A stretch of DNA of 64,000 nucleotides from Candidatus Cryptobacteroides onthequi (GTDB lineage: Bacteria > Bacteroidota > Bacteroidia > Bacteroidales > UBA932): the NCBI GenBank assembly GCA_018066125.1, contig JAGHSA010000008.1, positions 35,928 through 99,927 on the forward strand, given 5' to 3'. The position numbers were made by a program, and so were the translations under genes. The notes below the pieces were generated by a model. It made no database searches. It had not been told where the DNA came from and saw nothing but the letters and a program-made list of their open reading frames with translations. Shown piece after piece: positions 14,797-24,771 of this stretch (the stretch's first letter is position 1; each line of letters opens with the position of its first letter).

Positions 14797-15561
14797 AACC
14801 TCAGCGAAGACAGGCAGATGGTCTGACGCCACCTCCACATCGCCGTTCTGGAATTCTTTCATGACCTTGCTGTCCTTCACCTGTACCTTTGCCTTGTTTT
14901 TGAGGCAATAGATGTAATCGATGCATACCCTTGGGTTTATTGCCGGGCACGTCTTGTCTGTGGTAGGAGTGAGCAGATCGAAATACTTTCCGAACTCCAT
15001 GATGGTCTCACTCTCAGGTCTGGCGTTCATGTCGCCGCAGAGGAAGACAGGCTTGCTGCTGTCTCCGTATCTTTCGCTTAGGATTGAGCATATAGTCCTG
15101 GCCTGTTCGAGCTGGGCTTCTGGTGAACGGTGGTCGAGATGTGTGGATGCGAATACATAGTCTTTGGTCTCGACTACGCAGCATGCTCTGTACTCGGAGC
15201 CTGAGCCTTTGTCAAGATTGATAACGAAATGGTCAGTGATCTTGTCTTTGCCGGCTACGCCGACTCCGTATCCTCCCTCTCTGTATTCGAAGGCCTTCGC
15301 ATAGCGGTATTCCCATCCACCCATCGCCTCGGCGAAGTCAGCAAGCTGATGGTTGGAGTGCCGGAGGTTGCAGCTGTCCAATTCATTGAGTGAGACGACA
15401 TCGGCGCCAACCTCCTTCATCATGTCGGAAATCATGGGAATGCTGTTCTCGAGTTCCTTGGAGAATACACCCACATTGTATTGTACTATCCTGAGCGTGC
15501 GTGGCTGGCTGCAGGCGCAGAGAGATGCCACTGCAATAATTGATATCAGTATCTTTTTCAT
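14788..15561 (-). CDS. Endonuclease/exonuclease/phosphatase-fold lipoprotein, copy 1
   Basis: A 257-residue lipoprotein (lipobox LCAC, Cys17) of the EEP superfamily, whose members cleave phosphodiester or phosphomonoester bonds in nucleic acids, phospholipids, inositol phosphates or phosphoglycans. All core catalytic motifs are present: YNVG, the metal-binding Glu of LNELDSC, STHLDH, GDMNARPES, IDYIY and the terminal SDHLP. It is the last gene of an apparent eight-gene Sus-type operon, 10 bp after its paralogue. It lacks the Trp-rich spacer found after the lipobox in the two neighbours. Substrate is not known. Confidence 0.85.
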   Translation of the reverse strand: MKKILISIIAVASLCACSQPRTLRIVQYNVGVFSKELENSIPMISDMMKEVGADVVSLNELDSCNLRHSNHQLADFAEAMGGWEYRYAKAFEYREGGYGVGVAGKDKITDHFVINLDKGSGSEYRACCVVETKDYVFASTHLDHRSPEAQLEQARTICSILSERYGDSSKPVFLCGDMNARPESETIMEFGKYFDLLTPTTDKTCPAINPRVCIDYIYCLKNKAKVQVKDSKVMKEFQNGDVEVASDHLPVFAEVSF

Positions 15562-15571
15562 ACTTAGGTGG

Positions 15572-16447
15572 TTAAAGTTTTACATCCACGTATACCGGGC
15601 AATGGTCTGAGGCTTTAGTGACATCGCCATTGGTGAATTTTGTCATTGTGTTGGAGCCTATGACCTTCACGGCCTTCGATCCCCTGTAATGGAATATGTA
15701 GTCTATGCACCTGGTCGGTCCGCTTACAGGGACTGAAGGCTCTGCGCTTGAGATAAGGTCAAATGCGCCCTTCAGCTTCGCGATGGCTTCCGAGTCTGGA
15801 ACGGAATTCATGTCTCCGCAGAAGAATACAGGTTTGTCGTAATCCTTGTATCGGCTGTTGGCCCATTTGATGATTTCATTCATCTGGCTGAGTGCATACT
15901 CATCAGAAGAGTGGTCCACGTGGCAGGACGCGATGACATAGTCTTTGGTCTCGACCACACACAGGCCGCGGGGCTCATAGTCACCCATGCGGGTGAGGCT
16001 GACGACGTAGTGATCCAGAATCTTGCTGGAAGACGGTAGTACCACGCCGTTGCCGTAGGCTCCCTCGCGGTATGCCATGGTGCGACCATAGCGCCACTGC
16101 CAGCTGCCGAGTGCAGATGCGAGCGCGGCTGCCTGATTGATGCGGTGTCTGGTGTTGACGCTGTCAAGCTCGTTGAGCGCGACCACGTCGGCCTCCACTT
16201 CCTTGATCATCGCCGCCACCATGTCCGTACTGTTGTCCATATATTTCGAGAACACCCCGACATTGTAGACCATAATGCGGAATGATCCGTCCTTCTTGGG
16301 GTAAAAGGAACTGCCGACCTGCTGGGGACCATCATCCTTGCTGCCCCATGACCATGGCTTATCACCGTCGTCAGGCGTCGCGCCTGTAGGACTGCATGCT
16401 GTTGCCAGCAGACAGAGGACGGCTGATATGATAGTTTTGAATCTCAT
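15572..16447 (-). CDS. Endonuclease/exonuclease/phosphatase-fold lipoprotein, copy 2
   Basis: A 291-residue EEP-superfamily lipoprotein (lipobox ATAC, Cys17) with a linker containing KPWSWGSKDDG before the catalytic domain. The motifs YNVG, LNELDSV, SCHVDHSS, GDMNSVPDS, IDYIFHY and SDHCPVY are intact. The open frame extends upstream to 16537, but ATG 16447 begins a proper signal sequence and leaves a 10-bp gap to the upstream paralogue. It is closely similar to the next copy, so recent tandem duplication is likely. Confidence 0.85.
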   Translation of the reverse strand: MRFKTIISAVLCLLATACSPTGATPDDGDKPWSWGSKDDGPQQVGSSFYPKKDGSFRIMVYNVGVFSKYMDNSTDMVAAMIKEVEADVVALNELDSVNTRHRINQAAALASALGSWQWRYGRTMAYREGAYGNGVVLPSSSKILDHYVVSLTRMGDYEPRGLCVVETKDYVIASCHVDHSSDEYALSQMNEIIKWANSRYKDYDKPVFFCGDMNSVPDSEAIAKLKGAFDLISSAEPSVPVSGPTRCIDYIFHYRGSKAVKVIGSNTMTKFTNGDVTKASDHCPVYVDVKL

Positions 16448-16457
16448 GTGTGTAGTG

Positions 16458-17351
16458 CTAAAATTGGACATCACAATAGACCGGACAGTGGTCCGAGGCC
16501 TTGTTGACCTCGCCGGTATGGAATTTAACGGCAACATTGCTGCCGGTCACCTTCACGGCCTTTGAATTCTTGTAATGGAAGATGTAATCGATGCACTTGA
16601 CAGGTGCTGTCGAAGGGTATGTGTTGTCGGTTGCGGAGAGCACGTCCCATGCACCTTTGAGTGCGGATATGGTCTGTGATTCCGGCTCAGAGTTCATGTC
16701 TCCCACGAAGAATACAGGCTTTTCACAGTCTCTGTATCTTGAAGAAGCCCATGCGTTGACAGCCAGTGCCTGTGCTGTGGATGCATCCTGCGAGGTGTGG
16801 TCAAGGTGTGCTGCACCTATCACATACTTGTCTGTTTCCACTACGCATATGCTTCTCTGCTCGGAACCGGATCCTTTGGCGAGGGTGACCGTGTACGAAT
16901 CCACGATCTTCATGCTCTTCGGTAGCACGACTCCGTTGCCGTAGCCGCCATTGCGGTAATCCATGGCCTTGCCGAATCGTGACTGCCAGTTGCCAAGGGC
17001 GTTGGCAAGAGCGGCCACCTGGTTGGTGTTGTGCCTTGTATTGCAACTGTCAAGCTCGTTGAGGCCTATGGCATCCGCCTCGATTTCTTTCATCATTGCG
17101 GCCACCATGTCCGTGCTGTTGCCCAGGTATTTAGAGAATGCACCGATGTTGTATGTGACGATTCTCAGGGAACCTGACGGCTTCGGGTAGAACTTTACTC
17201 CGGGATCCACAGGATCGGTGCTTCCGCTGCCCGATCCTGATCCCCACTGCCATGGCTCGTCTCCGCTGTTGTCCTGCTTGATGTCGGGGCCGCATGACAC
17301 GGCAAGCGCGATTGCAGCAAGCGGGATAAGAAGGAGTCTGAAATGTTTCAT
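16458..17351 (-). CDS. Endonuclease/exonuclease/phosphatase-fold lipoprotein, copy 3
   Basis: A 297-residue EEP-superfamily lipoprotein (lipobox AVSC, Cys20) with a Gly/Ser-rich linker (WGSGSGSGSTDP) that probably holds the enzyme off the membrane. Catalytic motifs YNIG, LNELDSC, AAHLDHTS, GDMNSEPES, IDYIFHY and SDHCPVY are intact. First of the three tandem copies, 51 bp after the GLUG lipoprotein gene. Sus-operon lipoproteins are commonly surface exposed, so this enzyme may act outside the cell to release a TonB-importable product (inference). Confidence 0.85.
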   Translation of the reverse strand: MKHFRLLLIPLAAIALAVSCGPDIKQDNSGDEPWQWGSGSGSGSTDPVDPGVKFYPKPSGSLRIVTYNIGAFSKYLGNSTDMVAAMMKEIEADAIGLNELDSCNTRHNTNQVAALANALGNWQSRFGKAMDYRNGGYGNGVVLPKSMKIVDSYTVTLAKGSGSEQRSICVVETDKYVIGAAHLDHTSQDASTAQALAVNAWASSRYRDCEKPVFFVGDMNSEPESQTISALKGAWDVLSATDNTYPSTAPVKCIDYIFHYKNSKAVKVTGSNVAVKFHTGEVNKASDHCPVYCDVQF

Positions 17352-17402
17352 GCTGACAGAGATTTAAAAAGGAGGAGGCCGAGGAGGCCCCCTCCCGGAT
17401 TG

Positions 17403-19436
17403 TTACTTCAATTTTGGTGAGTCTCCTGAGAGGTCCCATATGGTCTCAGGCCACTTGAGCATCTTGGCGACGCTTGAAATGGTGGATCCTTCCGGAGCGG
17501 CCTTTCCATGGTAAGCATAGAAGTTTAGAGAGGCATCGTATGCAAGAGGTGCGGATGGAGATGTGTTCTCCATGTCCTTGAGCACGTAATCCCTGTTTCC
17601 ATCCTTGTAGGTCATGTCCGGACGGCGGTAGCAGTCTGTCATGGTGTTCTTGATGTTTGCAACACCGATGACGGCGCCGGAGCTCCAGTTGTTGCCGGTA
17701 CCAAGGTCATTTGACACTACCTTGTTCCATGCGATGCACTGCTCGATGGTGAAGTTGAGGTCAGTCTCTGCAGGCTTGCCGTCCTTGGCAATGGCGAGGA
17801 GACCTCCTACCTGCATATAGACAGCTTTCACGTCACCGGAAGCGTAGCATCTCCTGATGGTGGTGCCTATGCAGTTGTTCTCCATCACACCGATCAGACC
17901 TCCGGCCATGCGGTTGCCTGATGCTGTCAGGATGACGTCTCCAGTGGCATAGCAGTCCTCGATCAGAGATGGTGCTGCACCTGCAAGACGGCTTCCGTTA
18001 CCTATGAGACCACCGATGTGGTTACCTGTCCTGGCGGTGAGGTTGACCTCTGAAAAGCACTTCCTGATGGTTGCGCCTCCAGCCATTGAGCCGATGATGC
18101 CACCGCAGTAGTTTCCACCTACCTGGATGTCACCCTTGGCGCTGCAGTTCTCAAGGAGAAGTTCCTGGCCGTTTGCATAGCCGAGGATACCGCCGCAGTT
18201 CTCTCCGTTAGAGAGGATAGGGATGTCTGTATGGCAGTTGATGAACTGGCATCCGTTGGTCGAATTGATGTAGCTTACGATGCCGGCGGTTCTCTTTGTT
18301 CCATAGAGGCTTCCCTTGACATTGACATTTGTGAATGTGCAAGGTTTCTTGGTGATGATGCCTACCACACCTGATACATCATCCGGCATCTTGTCGTCCT
18401 TGTTGGCATCAACTACGGTGACATCGATGTCGATATCCTTGAAAGTGGCGTTTGAAGCTCCACCGGCGAGTCCTCCGACACCTGCTGTGGTGCCGTTGAG
18501 GTTGATGACAAGGCCGTTCACCTTAACATTGGTCACAGATGCACTGAAGTTTTCAGAACCGATAGCTGCACCGAGAAGACCGGCCTTGGATGCTCCTACG
18601 GTAAGAACAGGTCTTTCGAATGTGACATCGTGTACAGAACCGTTGAGCACTCCGAACATCGAAGGCGACGACTCTGATGAGCAGTTGAACCCGATGAGCT
18701 TGTGACCGGCTCCGTCGAAATCGACAGCGAGGTCATAAGGATCGATGTTGTTGAGCGGAGCCCAGTCCTCAAGTTCAGACATGTCGACATCGCAGTCAAG
18801 CTTGAAGTATGTCTTCTGTCCGCTCTTGAGACCCTTGGTCATACAGAGCATCTCGGTTTCGTTGCGGATGATATACGGGTCAGATTCTGTTCCTGAACCG
18901 AACTCGTAACCAGAAGCAGGAAGGAGCTTCCTGCGGAAGAAGATGTAGACAGTGCTGTCTGCCTCCGACATGCTGATATTCTCGCTGCCCTCGACCTTGG
19001 TGATGGAGATAGGGAGAATGTATGTCTCTCCATCCTCAGGCATTGCAGTGCTGTTGAGCGTGATCTTCTCCTGAGTGGAGACGGTGTTGTAGCGAGGCAG
19101 CAGGAACTGTGTCGCCGAGATGGTGAATGCGTCTCCCGGAACAGCCTCATAGCTGGTTCCATGTTCCGCATTGTATGCGCTCACCTTTCCAGGGTTAGGG
19201 CCTATGGTGACGGTGAGAGCTTCGTCTGAGATTGACTTGGCGTTGATCCAGAGAGCAAATGACTTGGTCTTTGGAGCCATGAGTGCCACTTCCTCATCCA
19301 GGCCGTCGATTGTGAGACCGAGGCTTGCCGGGGCGTCTATCTTCTGCTTCTTCTCGTAGTCATACTCTGCCTGGCATGAGGCCAGTACGAAGAGAGAGAG
19401 AGCGATTGCTGAAAATATTCTTGCTTTCATTGTCAT
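17403..19436 (-). CDS. GLUG-repeat surface lipoprotein with DUF1735-like N-terminus
   Basis: A 677-residue lipoprotein (lipobox LASC). Residues about 40-170 resemble the DUF1735/BT_3987-type N-terminal beta-sandwich of Sus-locus binding proteins (ALWINAKS, YILPISIT). The rest is a ladder of GLUG-type repeats (GLLGAAIGS, GVGGLAGGAS, GGILGYANG, GGIIGSMAGG, GGLIGNGS, GGLIGVMEN), expected to form an elongated beta-solenoid. It lies 14 bp after susD, where surface glycan-binding proteins are usually encoded, so ligand binding for the SusCD pair is its likely role. Start may be 19436 or the ATG at 19430, which gives a more typical MKAR start. Confidence 0.75.
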   Translation of the reverse strand: MTMKARIFSAIALSLFVLASCQAEYDYEKKQKIDAPASLGLTIDGLDEEVALMAPKTKSFALWINAKSISDEALTVTIGPNPGKVSAYNAEHGTSYEAVPGDAFTISATQFLLPRYNTVSTQEKITLNSTAMPEDGETYILPISITKVEGSENISMSEADSTVYIFFRRKLLPASGYEFGSGTESDPYIIRNETEMLCMTKGLKSGQKTYFKLDCDVDMSELEDWAPLNNIDPYDLAVDFDGAGHKLIGFNCSSESSPSMFGVLNGSVHDVTFERPVLTVGASKAGLLGAAIGSENFSASVTNVKVNGLVINLNGTTAGVGGLAGGASNATFKDIDIDVTVVDANKDDKMPDDVSGVVGIITKKPCTFTNVNVKGSLYGTKRTAGIVSYINSTNGCQFINCHTDIPILSNGENCGGILGYANGQELLLENCSAKGDIQVGGNYCGGIIGSMAGGATIRKCFSEVNLTARTGNHIGGLIGNGSRLAGAAPSLIEDCYATGDVILTASGNRMAGGLIGVMENNCIGTTIRRCYASGDVKAVYMQVGGLLAIAKDGKPAETDLNFTIEQCIAWNKVVSNDLGTGNNWSSGAVIGVANIKNTMTDCYRRPDMTYKDGNRDYVLKDMENTSPSAPLAYDASLNFYAYHGKAAPEGSTISSVAKMLKWPETIWDLSGDSPKLK

Positions 19437-19450
19437 ACGGTGTCTGATGG

Positions 19451-21202
19451 TTAGATTTCCCAGCCCTTGTTCTGGACGAGTGCTCCGTCGGTGAGAGATA
19501 TCTCGTCGGTCGGGATAGGGTAGTAGTAGTCACGGTCCTCATTCCACTTGCCAGGGTCGTTGTGGTTTGCGTAGATGCATCCCTTGTTGCCTTCGGTAAG
19601 GACTATGTCCTTGCCGATCTGCAGCTTGACCACTGTGGCTGCGAGACCTGAAGGTGCTGTACCCTCATAGAAGCATACGTCCACGTTGCCGTCGTTGTCA
19701 AGGTCATATGAACCAGGTCCAGGTACATAGAATCCAAGGAGTGGATGTGTGAATGCCTGGCCGTTCTTCCACCTCATGATGTCATAGTAGCGGAAGTTCT
19801 CGTCGAAGAGCTCGACTGCACGCTCCCTGCGGATTTCCAGAATGACACCTGTGAAGGAACCTGTGACATTTGGGTATCCAGTCTCTGCTGCGAGAAGATA
19901 AGGGTCAGGGTTGGCGTTTGCTGCAGCGAGGTCGATGTTAGGCATTCCCACTCTGTTGCGCAGGAGCTTGATGGACTTGTCGAGGTCAGCCTGTGTGAGG
20001 GTTCCAAGTTCAGCCTTGGCCTCGGCGAAGTTGAGGATCACTTCGGCTGCACGGAACACAGGGAGATCGTTGTAGGATGCACCGTAGAGGTCCACCTCAA
20101 GGTCGATGCCCTGCATGTATTTTGTCATGTGGTATCCGGTCACGGTGTGTCCGAGGTCCGGAGCCTGATAAGCGGTGCCGCCTATGCGCTTGTAGCCTGG
20201 TGTCCTGATTGACTGCGACAGTCTAGGGTCGCGGTTCTCTGTAGACTTGGCGAACTCCTCAGTCTCCCAGCCTGCCTTGTCGGTGTAGCGGCTTCCGTCC
20301 TTCATGAGGTATGAACAGAACATCTTGCGTGTCATGCCCGGGTTGCCATAGTTTCCGAGAACATTGTAGGTGGCATTGTGCTTAACCTTGAGGGCAAGGT
20401 CATAGTCCCTGGCGAGGATTATCTCCGAAGCAATGGCATCGGTGCTCGCGAAGAGGTCGCGGTAGCTGTCGTTGATGCCGCTGCCGTTGTAGATGGAGTA
20501 GCCGCTGGTGAGGATGAATTCCTCTCCTGCTTCTGCCGCCTGCTGGAGGTACCACTCGTATGAGTGCTCAGGGTAGCTGATGCCGTGATACTTGCGGAAT
20601 GTACCCTCGAAGAGGCATGCCCTGCTCTTGAGAGCCAGTGCTGTCCACTTGGTCACCTTGTAGACATTTTTCTCTGAAGGAAGGTACTTGATGGCGAAGT
20701 CAAGGTCTTCTACCACATGCGCCATGACGAGCTCGCGGCTGTCTCTCGGCTTGTAGAGGTCAGGGTCTGCAGATCCAAGCTGCTTGTCATACCAAGGTAC
20801 GTCTCCGAATCTCTTCACCTTTTCAAGGTAGAAGAATGCCCTGAAGAAACGTGCCACTGCCTGGTATTCATTGCGGACGTTGATGTCGTCGCAGTTCTCT
20901 GAATACTCGATCAGGGTGTTGTAGTCTCTCAATGCCGTGAAAGTCCAGCCGCTGCCTGATGCCGGTACGACGCGTGTGCCGTTCATCTCGTTGGAAAGGC
21001 TTGTAGCCACGATCAGGTCTGATCTTTCCCCATAGACTGCCGTGCTCGGGAGGTCTGCGTAGAAGTTGTTTGCAAATGCATCGAGCTCTGTCCGGGTCGA
21101 GAAGAATGAGTCCGGAGAAAGCTGTGCGAGCGGCGACTTGTTGAGGTCGCATGATGATAATGCCGCTGCCGCTGCTGCTATCAATATGATTCTTTTGTTC
21201 AT
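19451..21202 (-). CDS. susD: SusD-family ligand-binding outer-membrane lipoprotein
   Basis: A 583-residue SusD/RagB protein, the lid and ligand-binding partner of the SusC transporter on the cell surface. It has a lipobox (LSSC, Cys18), then the SusD N-terminal motif LNKSPLAQLSPDSFFST and TPR-like helices. The family's C-terminal block is LPVFRAAEVILNFAEAKAEL, LLRNRVGMPN and IRRERAVELFDENFRYYDIMRW. Length and motifs are complete. It sits 18 bp downstream of susC. Ligand class cannot be read from the sequence. Confidence 0.95.
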   Translation of the reverse strand: MNKRIILIAAAAAALSSCDLNKSPLAQLSPDSFFSTRTELDAFANNFYADLPSTAVYGERSDLIVATSLSNEMNGTRVVPASGSGWTFTALRDYNTLIEYSENCDDINVRNEYQAVARFFRAFFYLEKVKRFGDVPWYDKQLGSADPDLYKPRDSRELVMAHVVEDLDFAIKYLPSEKNVYKVTKWTALALKSRACLFEGTFRKYHGISYPEHSYEWYLQQAAEAGEEFILTSGYSIYNGSGINDSYRDLFASTDAIASEIILARDYDLALKVKHNATYNVLGNYGNPGMTRKMFCSYLMKDGSRYTDKAGWETEEFAKSTENRDPRLSQSIRTPGYKRIGGTAYQAPDLGHTVTGYHMTKYMQGIDLEVDLYGASYNDLPVFRAAEVILNFAEAKAELGTLTQADLDKSIKLLRNRVGMPNIDLAAANANPDPYLLAAETGYPNVTGSFTGVILEIRRERAVELFDENFRYYDIMRWKNGQAFTHPLLGFYVPGPGSYDLDNDGNVDVCFYEGTAPSGLAATVVKLQIGKDIVLTEGNKGCIYANHNDPGKWNEDRDYYYPIPTDEISLTDGALVQNKGWEI

Positions 21203-21220
21203 GTTATAGTCCTCCTCTGA

Positions 21221-24200
21221 TTAAAGTGTGATGTCAATACCGAACATGAATGATCTCTGCCAAGGATAGATACGCATCTGGGTGTTGGTCTGTGCCATCT
21301 CAGGATCGATGTATCTTGAATGTGCCTTGAATGGAGAGAAATATGCAAGGTTCTCACCTGAGAAGTAAACCCTGACGTTGGAGATGTTTGCCTTCTGAGT
21401 GAGTGACTTAGGAAGGGTGTAGCCGAATGAGAGGTTCTTCAGACGGCAGTATGCGATGTTCTGGATGTACCTGTCGTTAGGGACAGTGAGCTCTCTGTTG
21501 TCACCGAGTGCCACATATCCTCTTGGACGAGGAAGGTATGAGTCAGGATTCTCCTCGCTCCAGATCATGGTGTGGAAGTCCCTCGGCATGAGTGTGGCGT
21601 AAGGACGTGCGTACGGACCCCAGAAGAGCACATTGTTGGTGGTAGGATACCAATTCATCTTGCCCACTCCCTGGAAGAAGATGGAGAAGTCGAAGCCCAC
21701 CCATGAAGCGCTGAGGTTGAGACCGTAGTTGTATCTCGGTTTGGAGTTTCCGATGATGGTGCGGTCGCCTGGATTGTCGGCGGTATTCTCTCCCACGTTT
21801 ACCTTTCCGTCACCTGTCAGGTCGAGGAATTTCACGTCGCCGGCATGAAGGCCCTTCTCGTCACCGGCAGCCGACTTGATGGCGCTGTTGACGTATGTCT
21901 GGTCGATTGCGTAATTTGCAGCTTCTTCGTCTGTCCTGAAGAGACCGTCGGTATGGTATCCCCAGATTTCGCCGAGTCTCTGCCCTACATAGTAGGTCTT
22001 TGCAAAGGACTTGGTCGGGTTGTCGTATTTGGTGATGTCGGTCACATAGTCGCTGAGACTTGCACTAACGCCGTAGTTGAATGGCTTGCCCGCGAGGCTG
22101 AATGAGTCTCTCCAGTTCACCATGATCTCATATCCCTTTGTCCTGAGGTCTGCTGCATTCATCTTAGGTGCGCTTGCACCGTAGGTTGCAGGAAGTGCAG
22201 CTCCTGCGATGAGCATGTCCTTGGTGTCGCGGATATATCCGTCGAGAGTGAGTGTGAGCTTGTTTCCGAGGAAGGCTGCGTCAAGTCCGAGGTCGTGCTG
22301 GAGAGCCCTCTCCCATGTCAGGTCGGAAGCCACAGGGGCGCCGATGTTGGCGATAGGAGCGAAAGCTCCCGTACCGAAGCTGTAATCTGCCTTTGAGATA
22401 GTCACCTTGCGGACATAGTCATAGTAGCCCACCTGCTGGTTGCCGAGAGCACCGTAAGAATAACGGAACTTGAGGGTGTTCATCGTGTCCTTGAGAGGAG
22501 CGAAGAATCTTTCTTCAGAGACCTTCCAACCTGCTGACATTGAAGGGAAGAAGCCCCATCTGCTGTCTGCCGCGAATCTTGACGATCCGTCAAAGCGTCC
22601 GCTGACCTCGAGAAGGTATTTCTCCTTGTAGTCATAGTTGAGTCGTCCGAAGAAGCCCTCGATGGCATATTCGTTCTGTCCTCCCTTGACCTCCATTCTG
22701 GTCTCTCCGTCCTCTCCGGGACCTATGAGGTTGAGGTCATTGAGTGAGTCGGACATGAGGTAGTAGCCGATAGAAGTGATATCCTTGTAGTGCTTTGTCT
22801 CCCAGTTGAAACCGCCCATGACCTTCAGGTGATGATTCCTGGCGAAGGTGTCGGTGTAGGTTCCATAGACATTTGTAGCGTAGTAATTCTGAGTCTGATT
22901 GATCTCCTGGAGTTTGTTGATCGAGTTGGAATTGGTCACCCAGAGTATCTCACCCGGGTAACGTGAGTAGCACGTGTTCACCGAGCGGTTCATGTTGTAG
23001 TACTGGTTGAAGCTGTATGTGAAGTTGGCCTTGATCACAAACTTTGAGAAAGGAGTCACAGTGGCCTCAGTCGTGGTAGAGAAATTGGTGTTGGTGTCAC
23101 CGTTGGTGTAATCAGGATTGTCCAGCACGGTGAGCATGCCGTCCATCACATAGTTGTTGCTTGCGAACGAGGTGTAGCCGATGCTGGTTCCGTCAGGGTT
23201 GTGTGCAGGGTAGCTTGCAAGCGCGTGCACAGTCATGAGGCTGAACGCGGTGTTGACGCCGCTTCTTCCAGGATAGTCGTACTTGGACCTGTAGAAGCTG
23301 GTGTTGTTGCTGAATGACAGCCACTTGTTCACGTCGAAGGTGAGCTTTGAACGGAAGTTGACCTTCTTGTTGTTGTCGGTATTCTTCCTGAAGATACCGT
23401 CTTCCTTGTTGTATCCTCCGGAGATGAAGTACTTCACGTGCTCTGTACCTCCGCTGAGGGTGACATTGTGCTGCTGGTTAGGACGTCTGTCCTGGAACAG
23501 TTCATGATACCAGTCAGTGTTTGCATAATATACATAGGTATTTCTGCCTTCTCTCTGGTCGATCATGACCCAAGGACGTGATGGATCCTCGGTCTTGTCG
23601 TTGCGGCGCGCCCAGAGCTGCTGCATGTCCTCCTCTGTGTAGGTGGTGTAGTTGGTACCGTTCTGTGCGTGGTAGAAGAGGTCGTTGAGATAGACAGAGT
23701 AGTAGCCTCTGGTCTCGAACTCGGTGGATGTGGTAGGCTCTTCCCATCCGAATCTGCTGCTCACGCGCACGGTCGCCTTGCCGTCCTTGACCGCTCCGTT
23801 CTTGGTGGTCACGAGGATGACTCCGAATGATGCGCGGGCTCCGTAGATGGCTGCTGCAGATGCGTCCTTGATGACGGAGATCGACTCTACGTCATTCGGG
23901 TTCACTCTGAGGAGATCCATTTCAGCACCATCGACAAGGACAAGAGGGTTACCTCCATTGATGGAGTTGGTTCCTCGGATATTGATGGCTGCTGAGTTTC
24001 CAGGGCGGCCGGAGTCAGTGGTGATGTTGAGTCCCGGAACTGAGCCCTGAAGCATGTGGGTGAGGGTAGGGGCAACTCTGTTTTCAAGGCTCTCGGACTC
24101 TACGGTAGCGATGGCGCCGGTGAGGTTCACCTTCTTCTGCACGCCGTAACCTACGACTACGGTTCCCTCGATGGCAATGGCATCCTCTTCGATGGTGATG

Positions 24201-24742
24201 TCCAGCCTGTCAGACTTTGGATTGATTGCGACCATCTTCTCGGTGAATCCGAGGCAGTTGACGGTCAATGACTTCGTGCTGCCATTCACGTTGATTGAAT
24301 AGCGGCCATTGGCGTCTGTGACGGCACCGTTCATGGTACCTGTGATCATGACTGCGGCTCCCGGTACAGGCTGGTTGTTCTGGTCATATACCGTTCCGGA
24401 AATGACTCTGTCTGTTTTCCTGTCGGAGCGTGTCGCAGAGGTGTCAGTCTTCTTGGAAATGGAGACTGTTGTCCCGTCGATCACATAAGACACTTTCTGA
24501 CCTGCGAATATCTGGTCAAGTACCTCTTCGATCGTTGCACCCTTGGCATCGACCGAGATGACTTTTGTGATATCCACATCGTCAGCGTTCAAGGAGATGG
24601 AGTAGTTCTCCATCTTGTTCAGTGCGGCTATTGCTTCCTGGACCGATACATTCTTCAGCCTGAGGTCGATGCCTGCAGCGAATGCTGAAGAACAGATCAC
24701 CATGGATGACGCAATGGCCAAGAACAGATGTTTTGCTCTCAT
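21221..24742 (-). CDS. susC: SusC-family TonB-dependent transporter with STN signalling domain
   Basis: An 1173-residue outer-membrane transporter. After a signal peptide (1-22) comes an STN domain (about 24-95, LKNVSVQEAIAALNK) that talks to a periplasmic anti-sigma factor. Then come a carboxypeptidase-regulatory-like domain (about 112-195, VISGTVYDQNNQPVPGAAV), the plug (about 205-320, with LQGSVPGLNITTDSG and the SusC signature YGARASFGVILVTTKNG) and a 22-strand barrel ending in Leu. The STN domain and the adjacent fecR and sigma genes indicate trans-envelope signalling: substrate binding releases the ECF sigma to transcribe this locus. Gap to fecR is 29 bp and to susD 18 bp. Confidence 0.95.
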   Translation of the reverse strand: MRAKHLFLAIASSMVICSSAFAAGIDLRLKNVSVQEAIAALNKMENYSISLNADDVDITKVISVDAKGATIEEVLDQIFAGQKVSYVIDGTTVSISKKTDTSATRSDRKTDRVISGTVYDQNNQPVPGAAVMITGTMNGAVTDANGRYSINVNGSTKSLTVNCLGFTEKMVAINPKSDRLDITIEEDAIAIEGTVVVGYGVQKKVNLTGAIATVESESLENRVAPTLTHMLQGSVPGLNITTDSGRPGNSAAINIRGTNSINGGNPLVLVDGAEMDLLRVNPNDVESISVIKDASAAAIYGARASFGVILVTTKNGAVKDGKATVRVSSRFGWEEPTTSTEFETRGYYSVYLNDLFYHAQNGTNYTTYTEEDMQQLWARRNDKTEDPSRPWVMIDQREGRNTYVYYANTDWYHELFQDRRPNQQHNVTLSGGTEHVKYFISGGYNKEDGIFRKNTDNNKKVNFRSKLTFDVNKWLSFSNNTSFYRSKYDYPGRSGVNTAFSLMTVHALASYPAHNPDGTSIGYTSFASNNYVMDGMLTVLDNPDYTNGDTNTNFSTTTEATVTPFSKFVIKANFTYSFNQYYNMNRSVNTCYSRYPGEILWVTNSNSINKLQEINQTQNYYATNVYGTYTDTFARNHHLKVMGGFNWETKHYKDITSIGYYLMSDSLNDLNLIGPGEDGETRMEVKGGQNEYAIEGFFGRLNYDYKEKYLLEVSGRFDGSSRFAADSRWGFFPSMSAGWKVSEERFFAPLKDTMNTLKFRYSYGALGNQQVGYYDYVRKVTISKADYSFGTGAFAPIANIGAPVASDLTWERALQHDLGLDAAFLGNKLTLTLDGYIRDTKDMLIAGAALPATYGASAPKMNAADLRTKGYEIMVNWRDSFSLAGKPFNYGVSASLSDYVTDITKYDNPTKSFAKTYYVGQRLGEIWGYHTDGLFRTDEEAANYAIDQTYVNSAIKSAAGDEKGLHAGDVKFLDLTGDGKVNVGENTADNPGDRTIIGNSKPRYNYGLNLSASWVGFDFSIFFQGVGKMNWYPTTNNVLFWGPYARPYATLMPRDFHTMIWSEENPDSYLPRPRGYVALGDNRELTVPNDRYIQNIAYCRLKNLSFGYTLPKSLTQKANISNVRVYFSGENLAYFSPFKAHSRYIDPEMAQTNTQMRIYPWQRSFMFGIDITL

Positions 24743-24771
24743 GGTTTTAATAGATTAGTTAATGATGTATA